From Mesoterricola silvestris (GTDB lineage Bacteria > Acidobacteriota > Holophagae > Holophagales > Holophagaceae), in assembly GCF_030295405.1 (NCBI RefSeq), contig NZ_AP027080.1, forward strand, positions 4,448,001-4,512,000: a stretch of DNA of 64,000 nt. The letters run 5' to 3'. The position numbers and the translations under genes were made by a program. Below the pieces are notes generated by a model, which was not told the origin of the DNA, ran no database searches, and saw nothing but the letters and a program-made list of their open reading frames with translations. This document shows positions 17,357 through 26,023 of the stretch, piece by piece. Numbering within the stretch: position 1 is the first letter of the stretch; each line of letters begins with the position of its first letter.

Positions 17357-18543
17357 CCTCGAGGTTCCTCACCCGCAACTTCGTCCTGGTTTTCGCGATC
17401 ACGTTCATCACGTTCTTCGCCGCCTTCCAGCTCTTCCCCACCGTGCCCCTGCGCCTCCTCGCCCTGGGGGCGAGCATCGCCGAATCCGGGCGGTTCATGA
17501 CCGCCTTCACCGCGGGTTCGGCCCTGGGGGCGCTGGTCACCGGCCCCTTCGGGGACCGGGTGGGAAAGCGGCGCATGGTGGTGGGGTGCTCCATCGGGTT
17601 CGGACTCTTCCTGGGCGCCTACGGCCTCCTCCACGCGCGGTGGGCCTTCTACGCCCTGGCCTTCCCCCACGGCGTGGTGTGGTCGGGGCTGCTCACGGCC
17701 ACCATGGCCACCCTCGGCGAGGTGCTGCCCGAGGACGGCAGGGCCGACGGCATGTCGCTGTATGGCCTGGCCAGCCCCGGGGGCGTCATCTTCGGTCCCG
17801 TGGTGGGCCTGGCGGCCTACGGCCGCATGGGGTTCCCGACCATGACCTCGGTGCTGGCGGCGGCCTTCGTGGTGCTGGGCGGGCTCTCCCTCACCCTGCC
17901 TCCGGACCGGCTGGACCGGGAGCGGCGGCCGGCCTTTCAGTGGCCGGACCGGACCCTGCTGGCCCCCTGCCTCGTATTCTTCACCACGGCCCTGGGCTAC
18001 GGCGCCCTGGGCACCTACACGGCCCAGGAGGCCCTGAAGCAGGGGTTCCCGCCCCTGTTCGGCCTGCTGCCCACGGACGCGGCCTTCTTGTCCTGCATGG
18101 CCATCGGCATGGTGGCCATGCGGGTCTTCATGACCCGGGTCGGCTTCGGAGCGCGGCCCACGCGGCTGCTGCCCGGGATGCTCCTGGCGGCGGGGGCGGG
18201 CCTCGGGATGCTGGCCCTGATGCCCGGCGGCGCCAGCCGCCACGCCCTGTCGGCCCTTCTCTACGGCGGCGGCTACAGCATGGTGCACACCCTCCTCAAC
18301 GCCCACGTGCTGGAGATCACCCACCCCGACCGCCGGGGCGCGGCCTTCGGCACCACCCTCTTCTCCTTCGATTCGGGCATCGGCATCGGCTCCCTGCTCA
18401 TCGGCGGCGTCATCGGCTGGGGCTGCCAGCACCTGGGGGCCCAGGGCTACCGCCTGGGCTGGGCCGTGGCCGCGCTCTTCGCCCTGGCCTCCCTGCCCCT
18501 CTCGCGGCGCCTTTTGCGCGAATCGGCCCCCACGGCGGGTTAG
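17353..18543 (+). CDS. MFS transporter
   Basis: 396 residues, about 12 transmembrane helices. The cytosolic loop after helix 2 reads GDRVGKRRMV, a clear form of the MFS A-motif (GxxxDRxGRR). The start is the GTG in the GTGA overlap with the previous gene. Substrate unknown. The operon context (LtaS-like sulfatase, metallophosphoesterase) makes an envelope-related lipid or metabolite possible, but this is inference. Confidence 0.85.
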   Translation: MTSRFLTRNFVLVFAITFITFFAAFQLFPTVPLRLLALGASIAESGRFMTAFTAGSALGALVTGPFGDRVGKRRMVVGCSIGFGLFLGAYGLLHARWAFYALAFPHGVVWSGLLTATMATLGEVLPEDGRADGMSLYGLASPGGVIFGPVVGLAAYGRMGFPTMTSVLAAAFVVLGGLSLTLPPDRLDRERRPAFQWPDRTLLAPCLVFFTTALGYGALGTYTAQEALKQGFPPLFGLLPTDAAFLSCMAIGMVAMRVFMTRVGFGARPTRLLPGMLLAAGAGLGMLALMPGGASRHALSALLYGGGYSMVHTLLNAHVLEITHPDRRGAAFGTTLFSFDSGIGIGSLLIGGVIGWGCQHLGAQGYRLGWAVAALFALASLPLSRRLLRESAPTAG

Positions 18544-18573
18544 AATCTCCCCAGACCCATAGGAAGGCCGTCC

Positions 18574-20745
18574 ATGCCCCGAACCAAGCTCCGGCTCCTG
18601 GCCGTCCTCCTCGCGCTGCTGGTGATCCTGTTCGGGCTCCTGCGCCTGGCCTTCCTGCTGCGCTTCGGCGGGGCCGAGGGCGGCACCGCCCACGCGCTCT
18701 ACATCGGCCTGAAGTTCGACGCGCGCCTCGCGGCCATCCTGGTGCTGCCCGCGCTGCTCCTCCTGAAGGCCGGCAACCCCGGGCGCCCCTCCCGCGCCGC
18801 CCTGGGGGCCCTGACCCTGGCGGCGGCCCTCCTGGTCTACGCGGGCCTCATCCTGGTGGCCATGGTGGACACCGTGGAGGCCCGGGCCTGGCTCTACGGG
18901 TTCCTGGTCCTCGCGGGGATCCACCACGGCCTCTGCGGCGGCTTCGGCCTGGGCATGAAATCCGCCCGGCGCATCTGGGCCGCCTACGCCCTCGCGGCGC
19001 TGTCCGCGGTGCTCCTCGCCTACGTCGCCGACTTCGGCGCCTACGGCTACATCCACACCCGGCTCAACGGCACCCTGGTGATGTTCCTGGAGAACGCGGG
19101 CACCAGCCTGAAGATGGTCTGGCAGAGCTATCCCGTGGTCCGCATCGCCCTGGCCCTGGCCGCCGTCCTGGCCCTTTCCGCCTGGGGCCTGCGGGCCCTG
19201 GCCTCCAGGCTCGAGCTCGCGTCCCCCGTGCCCCGGGGCCGGAAGGCCCTCCACGCCCTGGCCGCCTTCGGCCTGCTGGCGCTCATGTGGGGCCGCTGGT
19301 CGGCCTATCCCCTGCGCTGGGCCGAGGCCTTCGAACTGCCCGGCACCTTCCAGGCCCACCTGGCCCTCAACCCCGTGCTGTTCTTCCTGGAGACGCGGCG
19401 GGACATGGACGGCGGCTTCGACCTCCGGAAGGTGAAGGCCTCCGCGCCGGTGATGGCGGAGTACTTCGGCATCCCGGAGGCCACCGATGCCGAGGGCCTG
19501 CCCACCCTGGCCCGAAGGGGCGTCCCCCACCCCCTCATCGACCCGGCCCGGCGCCCCAACGTCGTCTTCATCCAGCTGGAGAGCTTCGCCTCCTTCAAGA
19601 CCGGCATCCAGGGCAACCCCCTGGACCCGACGCCCTGCTTCGACCGGCTCTGCCGCGAAGGGATCTTCTTCGACCGGTTCTACGTCGCCATGGAGAACAC
19701 CAGCCGCAGCATGTTCGCCACGCTCTTCGGCGTGCCGGACGTGAGCGCCGTGGAGAACGCCACGCGCAACCCGCTCCTGCTGGACCAGGGCACGGTCCTC
19801 TCCGGGCTGGACGCCTATTCCAAGACCTTCTTCCTGGGCGGCAGCGCCAACTGGGCCCAGATCCGCGGCGTCCTCAAGAAGAACTTCCCGGGGCTGAGGA
19901 TCCACGAGGAGGGCTCGTTCCGCAGCCCCGTGGTGGACGTGTGGGGCATCAGCGACGCCGATCTCCTGCGGGAGGCCGCGGACAACCTGGGGACCCAGGC
20001 CCCCCCCTTCTGGAGCTACATCCAGACCTCGGGAAACCATCCCCCCTTCACCATTCCCAAGCACCTCAAGGACTTCCGCAAGGCCGAACTGGACCCGGCG
20101 GCCCTGGCCAGGGGGGGCTTCATCGGCAACGACGAGTTCAACGCGGTGCGCCTCATGGACCACAGCCTGGAGACCTTCTTCGAGGCCGCGCGCAGGCAGC
20201 CCTGGTTCGCCGACACCGTCTTCGTCCTGTGGGGCGACCACGGACTGCCCCGGGGCACGGAGGATCCCCGCTTCGACGACGCCTTCCGCAACGACGTGGA
20301 CAAGCGCTTCGGCGACCTCAAGCTGGCCATCCACAATGTGCCCCTCCTCATCTACGCGCCGGGCCTCCTCAAGCCCCGGCGGGTGCACACGGTGGCCACC
20401 CAGATGGACCTCCTGCCCACCCTGTCCAGCCTCCTGGGCGTGCCCTGGCGCACTTCCACCCTGGGCAAGGACGCCCTGGACCCGGCCTTCCAGGAGCGTT
20501 CCGCCGCCTTCACCTTCACCACGTTCCGCAGGCCGCCCCGCATCGGGCTCCTTCAGGGCGACTACTACCTCACCGTGGACCCCGGGGGGCGCGCCCAGCT
20601 CTTCCGCACGGACCGCGGCGATCCTTCCGACCTGGCGGCCCTGGAGCCCGCGCGGGTGGAGCGGATGCGCGCCCTGGCCGAGGGGTTCCACCAGTGGTCG
20701 AAGTTCCTCCTTTCCCACAACAGGCCCCTGAAGGACCGGCCGTGA
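18574..20745 (+). CDS. LtaS-like membrane sulfatase / phosphoglycerol transferase family
   Basis: 723 residues: about five N-terminal transmembrane helices (to about residue 225), then a periplasmic alkaline-phosphatase-fold domain starting at NVVFIQLESF, with metal-site elements ENTSRS (candidate nucleophile Thr/Ser) and WGDHG, as in LTA synthase and OPG phosphoglycerol transferases. It probably moves a phospho-alcohol (phosphoglycerol or phosphoethanolamine) from a lipid onto an envelope acceptor; which one is not readable. It is 30 bp after the MFS gene and overlaps the metallophosphoesterase by 4 bp. Confidence 0.85.
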   Translation: MPRTKLRLLAVLLALLVILFGLLRLAFLLRFGGAEGGTAHALYIGLKFDARLAAILVLPALLLLKAGNPGRPSRAALGALTLAAALLVYAGLILVAMVDTVEARAWLYGFLVLAGIHHGLCGGFGLGMKSARRIWAAYALAALSAVLLAYVADFGAYGYIHTRLNGTLVMFLENAGTSLKMVWQSYPVVRIALALAAVLALSAWGLRALASRLELASPVPRGRKALHALAAFGLLALMWGRWSAYPLRWAEAFELPGTFQAHLALNPVLFFLETRRDMDGGFDLRKVKASAPVMAEYFGIPEATDAEGLPTLARRGVPHPLIDPARRPNVVFIQLESFASFKTGIQGNPLDPTPCFDRLCREGIFFDRFYVAMENTSRSMFATLFGVPDVSAVENATRNPLLLDQGTVLSGLDAYSKTFFLGGSANWAQIRGVLKKNFPGLRIHEEGSFRSPVVDVWGISDADLLREAADNLGTQAPPFWSYIQTSGNHPPFTIPKHLKDFRKAELDPAALARGGFIGNDEFNAVRLMDHSLETFFEAARRQPWFADTVFVLWGDHGLPRGTEDPRFDDAFRNDVDKRFGDLKLAIHNVPLLIYAPGLLKPRRVHTVATQMDLLPTLSSLLGVPWRTSTLGKDALDPAFQERSAAFTFTTFRRPPRIGLLQGDYYLTVDPGGRAQLFRTDRGDPSDLAALEPARVERMRALAEGFHQWSKFLLSHNRPLKDRP

Positions 20746-22106
20746 AAGCCTGGGGCCTCCTCCTGGCGCTGGGGGCGGCGATCATCGTCGCCACGGGGCT
20801 CCCGCTCCGGGTGCGCCTGGACCGGCCCCGCCTGGGCACCCCCCAGGTCCAGGCCCCGGGCACGACGCTGGAAGTGTACCTGCGCACCAGCCTGCCCTGG
20901 GCGGCGCCGGAAACGGCGCTGAGCCTGGAGGACGACGGGGGCGCCGCCTTCCCCCTGCCGCCCCCCACCCGCTGGTGGCGCGGCAACATCCTCTGCCTCG
21001 CCACCCGCATCCCGGACCTGAGGGACGGACGCTACGCCCTGCGGGTGCGCACCTCCAGCCAGGACCTGCGCCAGCCGGGAGCCGTGTTCGTGCGCAGGAC
21101 CTGGCCCGCGTCCTTCTTCATCGTCCAGGCCGGAGACTTCCCGCCCCCGGGCCGGGAGGCCCTCCTGCCCCAGTTCATCGAGGAGATGAATCTCCTGCAG
21201 CCCGCGGCGGTGCTGGGCAGCGGGGACATCTCGTACGACGTGCGGCCCGAATGGTACGCCTTCCTCCTGGAGAACCTCGGCCGCCTGGAGATGCCCTTCC
21301 TGGCCGCGCCCGGCAACCACGAGCGCAAGGGTTGGGCGGCCTACCTGCGGGCCTTCGGACCCGGCCCCCAGCGGGCCGATCTGGGTCCCCTGCGCGTGCT
21401 GAGCCTGGATTCCTCCCACGGCCGGGACCAGTTCACCCCCTCGGAATTCAACTGGATCAAGGGGGAGCTGGAGCACCTGGAGGGGCGCACCCCCGTCATC
21501 CAGCTCCACCACCCGGTGCTGCCCGCGGGATCGGCCATCCACGGCGAGGCCGGCGGCAGCGGCGGCCACCTCAACGGCTACCGGGGGGCCTTCATGGACC
21601 TCTGCCGCCTCCACGGCGTGCCCCTGGTGCTCAGCGGGCACTGGCACTCCGACGCGATCTTCGACGCGGAGGGGAACCTGCGGGATGACCGCGCCGACTT
21701 CCCGGGCACCCACTACGCGGTGGTCACCGCCCTGGGCAACGAGCTCCGGCGGGTGACCCGCTGGCCCCACACTTACCACGGGTACCGCATCATCCGCTTC
21801 ACGGAAGGCCGCCTGGTGAGCGAAACCTACGACCTCGCGGGCACGGGCCGCCCCAACCCCATCGCCAGCGTACCGCTGGGCCGGCTCCACGTGCGGACCC
21901 TGCCGGGGGGCGCCGTGGAGGTCCGCAACGACCTCAACGAATCCTTCGACGCCGTGCGGGTGACCCTCCAGGGCGCCGCCCCGGACCTGCGGCCCGATGG
22001 GGGCGTCCTGGAATCCGTCCTGCCCAACGGCCCCTCCTTCAGCTACCGGGTCCGTCTCCCCCTGCCGGCCCACGGCGTGCGGACCGTTCGCCTGGAGCGT
22101 CCATGA
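20742..22106 (+). CDS. Exported calcineurin-like metallophosphoesterase
   Basis: 454 residues starting with GTG inside a GTGA overlap. An N-terminal hydrophobic segment (signal or anchor) and a beta-rich region (about 25-125) precede a metallophosphoesterase domain: QAGD, GSGDISYD, PGNHE, LHHPVLP and SGHWHSD are the five blocks of the fold. A beta-sandwich tail follows. It probably acts outside the cytoplasm on a phosphodiester made or used by the adjacent LtaS-like enzyme; that link is inference from coupling. Confidence 0.85.
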   Translation: MKAWGLLLALGAAIIVATGLPLRVRLDRPRLGTPQVQAPGTTLEVYLRTSLPWAAPETALSLEDDGGAAFPLPPPTRWWRGNILCLATRIPDLRDGRYALRVRTSSQDLRQPGAVFVRRTWPASFFIVQAGDFPPPGREALLPQFIEEMNLLQPAAVLGSGDISYDVRPEWYAFLLENLGRLEMPFLAAPGNHERKGWAAYLRAFGPGPQRADLGPLRVLSLDSSHGRDQFTPSEFNWIKGELEHLEGRTPVIQLHHPVLPAGSAIHGEAGGSGGHLNGYRGAFMDLCRLHGVPLVLSGHWHSDAIFDAEGNLRDDRADFPGTHYAVVTALGNELRRVTRWPHTYHGYRIIRFTEGRLVSETYDLAGTGRPNPIASVPLGRLHVRTLPGGAVEVRNDLNESFDAVRVTLQGAAPDLRPDGGVLESVLPNGPSFSYRVRLPLPAHGVRTVRLERP

Positions 22107-22984
22107 TCGCGGCCTGGCTCTTCCTCTACCTGGGCGGGCTGGTGCACGGCCTGGCCATCTATGGCCTGGATTTCCAGGGCCCGCGCTTCTGGGTGCTGGT
22201 GCTGCCCGTGGCCCTCCTGCCGGTGCCGGTGCTGCTCAAGCGCCACCGGCCGCGCCTTTTCGACGCGGTGCCCATCCGGCCCCTGGCCCTGGCGGGCCTG
22301 GCGGCGGCCCTCCTCTTCATGCGGGGACTCAACCTGGACCACTGGAGCACACCCGACCTGGTGCCCAGCGCCCTGGTGGCCCTCATGGGCGCCGCATCCC
22401 TGTGGGTGGCCCTCAAGGACCCCATGCGGGAGGACGGGGCCCTCATCTGGCTGCGCATCGGCCTATGGCAACTCACCGGCTTCCTGCATCCGGTGATGCC
22501 CCTGGCCGGCGCCAGCGTCTTCGCCTTCCTGGGAGCCTTCGGCCAGCTCCACCCCGTGCCCTTCCGCCCCTGCCGGGCGCCGTCGCCCCGGGCCTTCCCG
22601 GCGGCCCTGGCCCTGGGCCTGGTGCTGGCCAAGCCCTGGTGGGACTATGCGGCCAACCCCGGCTGGGCGCCGGACCTGGCCGCGTGGGGCCTGGGCGCGG
22701 GCCTCACCTACCTGCTGCCCCTGCAGCGCCTGGGCTGCCGCGTGCCCATGAAGGCCCTGTACGGGGCCCTGGCGCTGCTCTTCGTGGCCTACCTGCCCCA
22801 GTGGGGCTGGGCGTGGGGCCTCCTGCTGGGCCTCACCTGGGGCTGGACCTGGCAGCGCCTGGAGCGCCCCCTCCCCTTCCGGCGCCTCTCCTACGGCCTC
22901 CTCCTGGGCTTCGTCCTGTCCTTCGCCCTCCACGCCAACCTGCAGATCCCCGTCCTCCGCCACGTGCTTTGGCTGGGCAATTGA
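22103..22984 (+). CDS. Multi-pass membrane protein, unknown
   Basis: 293 residues, about 8 to 9 hydrophobic helices with Trp- and Leu-rich loops. The ATG overlaps the metallophosphoesterase stop (ATGA). The topology with many short loops resembles CPBP-type or other integral membrane families, but the EExxxR and HxxxN motifs are not seen. Last gene of the envelope operon. No function assigned. Confidence 0.65.
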   Translation: MIAAWLFLYLGGLVHGLAIYGLDFQGPRFWVLVLPVALLPVPVLLKRHRPRLFDAVPIRPLALAGLAAALLFMRGLNLDHWSTPDLVPSALVALMGAASLWVALKDPMREDGALIWLRIGLWQLTGFLHPVMPLAGASVFAFLGAFGQLHPVPFRPCRAPSPRAFPAALALGLVLAKPWWDYAANPGWAPDLAAWGLGAGLTYLLPLQRLGCRVPMKALYGALALLFVAYLPQWGWAWGLLLGLTWGWTWQRLERPLPFRRLSYGLLLGFVLSFALHANLQIPVLRHVLWLGN

Positions 22985-23032
22985 TTGCATTCCCTGCACG
23001 ATGGCGCGAAAATAAACAGAAAGAGGTTCGAG

Positions 23033-23281
23033 ATGGATGGAATCCGCCCTGGCGTGTGCATGATCTGGAAACCCGCGGGAGGAGGCGTCTCGGCGCTGGT
23101 CACCGTCGTCGCCCTGGATCTGGACCGGGACCGGGCCCAGGTGCACGTGAAGAAGGCCTCCACCGGAGCCTGCGCGGCCCACTGGGTGGACATGGCCCTC
23201 CTGGCCGAGGCCGGCGCCAACGCGCAGCCCTGCTCCTGCGTGGAAAAACCCCACGAGCCCGGCGAAAACCACGCCGCCTAG
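23033..23281 (+). CDS. Small hypothetical protein
   Basis: 82 residues. The start at 23033 follows AAGAGG by 6 nt. Three of the four Cys are in the C-terminal half (TGACAAHW, CSC), and the tail is hydrophilic. The central stretch reads ALVTVVALDLDRDRAQVHVK, likely a beta hairpin. It ends 1 bp before the convergent alpha/beta hydrolase. No family recognised. Confidence 0.55.
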   Translation: MDGIRPGVCMIWKPAGGGVSALVTVVALDLDRDRAQVHVKKASTGACAAHWVDMALLAEAGANAQPCSCVEKPHEPGENHAA

Positions 23282-23282
23282 G

Positions 23283-23819
23283 TTATTTACTCACCTGGAA
23301 CGCGTCCCAGCTCCCGTGGATCCAGTCCACGATCCGCGGCATCCAGGCGTCGAAGTCGTGGGTGCCCTTGGGGTCGAGGGTGAGGGGGATGGAATCGGGG
23401 AGCATCTGCAGGTGCTGGGTGGGGGGCACCAGGGTGTCCTCCTGGCCGTGCAGCACGCGCCACTCGGGGCGGGCGGCGGCGCGCTGGATGGCGTCCGGGG
23501 TCAGCTGGGACCAGGGGCTGCACACCGAAAGGCGGAGGGGGGACGGCGCGAAGGCCGAAAGGAGGCCCCCGAAGCTGAAGCCCACCGTCAGGTGGGGCAC
23601 CCGCGTGCCAAGGAAGGCGTTCATCTCGTCCCAGGCCTGCACGAAGACGCGGTCCATGGGCTTGCCTTCGGGGGGCATGTGGACGGCCTGGAGGGTGGGG
23701 CGCAGGAAGACCGCGTTCTCCCAGCCCCCGGCCTGGAGGCTTTCTTCCAGGAGCTTGACGGTCCCGAGACCGCTTCCTCCCAGGCCGTGCAGAAGGAGTA
23801 TGGAGGAGGGTGCCGGCAT
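23283..23819 (-). CDS. Alpha/beta hydrolase (RBBP9/YdeN-like size)
   Basis: 178 residues. It has the oxyanion strand ILLLHGLGGSG, the nucleophile elbow GFSFGG (Ser), a late Asp in GQEDTLVPP and a His in GTHDFDAW, so a complete Ser-Asp-His triad is present. It is small for the superfamily and has almost no cap domain. Substrate unknown. A hairpin terminator (23911-23936) lies between it and the upstream SDR gene, so the two are probably separate transcripts. Confidence 0.8.
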   Translation of the reverse strand: MPAPSSILLLHGLGGSGLGTVKLLEESLQAGGWENAVFLRPTLQAVHMPPEGKPMDRVFVQAWDEMNAFLGTRVPHLTVGFSFGGLLSAFAPSPLRLSVCSPWSQLTPDAIQRAAARPEWRVLHGQEDTLVPPTQHLQMLPDSIPLTLDPKGTHDFDAWMPRIVDWIHGSWDAFQVSK

Positions 23820-23910
23820 AGATCCTCATGATGCCACAGGAGCGGGGCAGGTGGCCAGCCAAGGCCCGAAGGGGCCCGCCAGCCATGACAGAGGATGGGT
23901 CAAAACCCGC

Positions 23911-23936
23911 AAAAGGGAACCCCCATGTTCCCTTTT
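23911..23936 (-). terminator. Hairpin terminator between the SDR and hydrolase genes
   Basis: AAAAGGGAAC / GTTCCCTTTT, a perfect 10-bp stem with a 6-nt loop. The terminal A/T runs make it work as a terminator in either direction; on the minus strand it ends the SDR transcript. Confidence 0.7.
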
Positions 23937-23957
23937 GCCCAAAAGCGGACCGGCGGA

Positions 23958-24731
23958 TCAGGCGCGGCGGTGGATCCGGGTGCCGTTGTGGCTGGCCTGG
24001 TCCCGGCACTTGACGATCATCTGGTCGATGTTCACGTGGTCCGGCAGGGCCAGGGCCCAGCGGATGCACTCGGCGATGTCCTCGGCCACCAGCGGTTCGA
24101 CCCCGGTGTAGACGGAATCCGCCTTGGCGGCGTCCTGCAGGCGCACCAGGGAGAACTCGGTGACGGCCATGCCGGGGTCCACCTCGGTGATGCGGATGGG
24201 CTCGCCGCAGAGTTCCAGGCGGAGGGTGCGGGTGAGGGCCTTCAGGGCGTGCTTGGAGGCGCAGTAGGCGCCGCCGCCCTCGTAGACCCAGTGCCCTGCG
24301 GTGGAGCCGATGGTGAAGTAGTGGCCCCATCCGCTGCGGCGCACATGGGGAAGGGTCGCCTTGATGGTGCGGATGACGCCCTCCACGTTGGTGTGGAGCA
24401 TGGCCTGCCAGTCCTCCTCGAGGACGGAATCCATGCGGTCGGTGCCCCGGGCCAGGCCGGCGTTGGCCACCACCACGTGCAGCCCCCCCAGGGCCGCGGC
24501 GGCCTCGGCCACGAACCGCTCCACGCTGGCGGTGGCACGGGTGTCCAGGGCCCCGGCGAAGGTCCTCACCCCGTGCTTGGAGGCCAGTTCCGCGGCCAGG
24601 GCCCTCACCTTCTCCACGCGCCGGGCGCCCAGCGCCAGATGGCAGCCCTGGGCCGCGAGCATGCGCGCGGTGGCCTCTCCGAAACCGGAGGACGCGCCGG
24701 TGATGAGGACGATGGGGTTTTCAGGGCGCAT
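23958..24731 (-). CDS. Short-chain dehydrogenase/reductase
   Basis: 257 residues, classical SDR. It has the cofactor motif TGASSGFG (residues 11-18), ARR after strand 2 (NADP(H) preference likely), NAG, a catalytic Ser near residue 143 and YCASK. DPG follows. The whole resembles the YdfG (3-hydroxy acid dehydrogenase) group by its ITGASSGFGEATARML start. The substrate cannot be told. A -10-like TATAGA lies about 35 bp upstream. Confidence 0.88.
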   Translation of the reverse strand: MRPENPIVLITGASSGFGEATARMLAAQGCHLALGARRVEKVRALAAELASKHGVRTFAGALDTRATASVERFVAEAAAALGGLHVVVANAGLARGTDRMDSVLEEDWQAMLHTNVEGVIRTIKATLPHVRRSGWGHYFTIGSTAGHWVYEGGGAYCASKHALKALTRTLRLELCGEPIRITEVDPGMAVTEFSLVRLQDAAKADSVYTGVEPLVAEDIAECIRWALALPDHVNIDQMIVKCRDQASHNGTRIHRRA

Positions 24732-24853
24732 GGCGGTTTCTCCGGGATGGCAGGGGTAGTTCTATAGGATATCGCTGAAGGCAGAGGATTTGGGGACCCA
24801 GGGCGGGGGTGGGGGCGGGGTCCCGAAAAAAATATTGAAATTCCCGTGAAATC

Positions 24854-24882
24854 TTGGGGAACTTTTTGAATTCCTATATTAT
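24854..24882 (+). promoter_or_regulatory. Sigma-70-type promoter of the first cold-shock gene
   Basis: TTGGGG (24854-24859), 17-nt spacer, TATTAT (24877-24882). Transcription would start near 24889, giving a leader of about 130 nt before the ATG at 25019. Long structured leaders are a known feature of cspA-type genes. The region 24732-24853 is an AT-richer spacer shared with the divergent SDR gene. Confidence 0.65.
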
Positions 24883-25018
24883 CCTCATGGCCTAATCTAT
24901 TTCTCATCCCCCAACCAGAACCGCCCGTTCCCAACGGTACGGTCCTGGTGCCATGGATCCTCACCTGGGAGGAGCGTGGCGATAACCCTACCCAGGATCA
25001 TTTTTCTAGGAAGTGGCA

Positions 25019-25222
25019 ATGGCTCAGGGCACCGTCAAGTGGTTCAACGCTGAAAAGGGCTTCGGTTTCATCACCCCCGATGAGGGTGGGGCCGATCTGT
25101 TCGTTCACCACACCGCCATCCAGGACCGGGGCTTCCGCACCCTCCAGGAGAACCAGCGCGTGAGCTTCGATGTGGCGCAGGGCCAGAAGGGGCCCCAGGC
25201 CACGAACGTCGTCAAGCTGTAG
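25019..25222 (+). CDS. Cold-shock protein 1 (CspA family)
   Basis: 67 residues, one OB-fold cold-shock domain. RNP-1 is KGFGFITP and RNP-2 is DLFVHHTAI. It starts [14 protein letters not shown]. It binds single-stranded RNA/DNA and melts secondary structure. AGGAAG lies 5 nt before the chosen ATG (25019); an ATG two codons earlier is less well placed. It is nearly identical to the second copy at 25438. Confidence 0.95.
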   Translation: MAQGTVKWFNAEKGFGFITPDEGGADLFVHHTAIQDRGFRTLQENQRVSFDVAQGQKGPQATNVVKL

Positions 25223-25227
25223 ACCCG

Positions 25228-25250
25228 ACGGCCCCCTCCCCGGGGGCCGT
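25228..25250 (+). terminator. Hairpin after cold-shock gene 1
   Basis: ACGGCCCCC / GGGGGCCGT, a perfect 9-bp stem with a 5-nt loop, starting 5 bp after the stop. The T-run is poor (TTCC), so this may be a weak terminator or an mRNA 3'-end stabiliser. Confidence 0.55.
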
Positions 25251-25270
25251 TCCATGTACGTTCCTCTCCG

Positions 25271-25299
25271 TTGAAGCGGTTCCCCGGCTGGGTTATGAT
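25271..25299 (+). promoter_or_regulatory. Sigma-70-type promoter of the second cold-shock gene
   Basis: TTGAAG (25271-25276), 17-nt spacer, TATGAT (25294-25299). Predicted start near 25306, again about 130 nt before the ATG at 25438, the same leader length as for the first copy. Confidence 0.7.
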
Positions 25300-25437
25300 C
25301 CCAGGGGTGATCCGCCCCCGGCGGGTCATGAACGCGTTCTCCCCGGGAGCTCCGCTCCCCCCGGCGCCTTGGCCTGGCAAGGACCCTGAACTGAAAACCC
25401 CAGGCGAGAAGGGGCAGGCCCCCGCAGGAAAGACACC

Positions 25438-25641
25438 ATGTCCGAAGGCACCGTCAAGTGGTTCAACGCTGAAAAGGGTTTCGGTTTCATCACCCCCGAT
25501 GGGGGTGGCGCCGATCTGTTCGTCCACCATTCCGCGATCCAGGATCGCGGCTTCCGCACCCTCGCCGAGAACCAGCGGGTGAGTTTCGAGGTCGCCCAGG
25601 GCCAGAAGGGCCCCCAGGCCACGAACGTCGTCAAGCTCTAG
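25438..25641 (+). CDS. Cold-shock protein 2 (CspA family)
   Basis: 67 residues, same family and motifs as the copy at 25019 ([17 protein letters not shown]). The two proteins differ at only about seven positions, so this is a recent duplication. It has its own promoter (25271) and its own terminator (25663), so the two can be regulated separately. Confidence 0.95.
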   Translation: MSEGTVKWFNAEKGFGFITPDGGGADLFVHHSAIQDRGFRTLAENQRVSFEVAQGQKGPQATNVVKL

Positions 25642-25662
25642 GCGACGGCAGGGCCGGAACGG

Positions 25663-25694
25663 GAGGGCGGCTGTGATGGCCGCCCTCTTTTTTT
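25663..25694 (+). terminator. Rho-independent terminator after cold-shock gene 2
   Basis: GAGGGCGGC / GCCGCCCTC, a perfect 9-bp stem with a 7-nt loop, followed directly by seven T. One of the two clearest intrinsic terminators in the window. Confidence 0.92.
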
Positions 25695-25775
25695 GGCATG
25701 AAAGTAACATTGTTGATTCCAACCCAGGCCACCGATAGTCTTTGCCCAGCGGAAGGCCCGCCGAGGAAGGCGAAC

Positions 25776-25979
25776 ATGTCGTCTGGTTTCGTGAAGAGCT
25801 TCAGCACCCAGAAGGGTTTCGGATTCATCACCCCCGACGAGGGAGGGCCGGATATCTTCGTCCACCACTCCGCGGTGCAGTCCGGCGGATTCCGGACCCT
25901 GGACATCAACGCCCGGGTCCAGTTCGAGATCACCCAGGGGGCCCGCGGGCCCCAGGCCATCATGGTGAGCCGGGCCTGA
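25776..25979 (+). CDS. Cold-shock protein 3 (divergent CspA family)
   Basis: 67 residues. RNP-1 (KGFGFITP) and RNP-2 (DIFVHHSAV) are kept, but the rest is diverged from copies 1 and 2 (it begins SSGFVKSFSTQKG; the Trp of VKWF is Ser), so an aromatic nucleic-acid contact is lost. A separate regulatory leader of about 75 bp with a possible TTGATT (25713-25718) lies after the terminator of copy 2. No clear terminator follows. Confidence 0.93.
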   Translation: MSSGFVKSFSTQKGFGFITPDEGGPDIFVHHSAVQSGGFRTLDINARVQFEITQGARGPQAIMVSRA

Positions 25980-25985
25980 GAACGA

Positions 25986-26023
25986 TTGGACGCGGCCGGG
26001 GCCAGCGCGTAGGATACCGGATA
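25986..26023 (+). promoter_or_regulatory. Promoter with start site on the ATG (leaderless candidate)
   Basis: TTGGAC (25986-25991), 18-nt spacer, TAGGAT (26010-26015); 7 nt further on is the ATG at 26023. No Shine-Dalgarno site is present, so the mRNA for the GAF-HD-GYP gene probably begins at its start codon. Confidence 0.55.

Noticed and set aside
17155-20718. A 1187-codon minus-strand open frame under the MFS and LtaS-like genes
   Set aside because: It is low-complexity (runs of Gly, Glu, Gln, Ala) and opposite to two well-supported membrane proteins.
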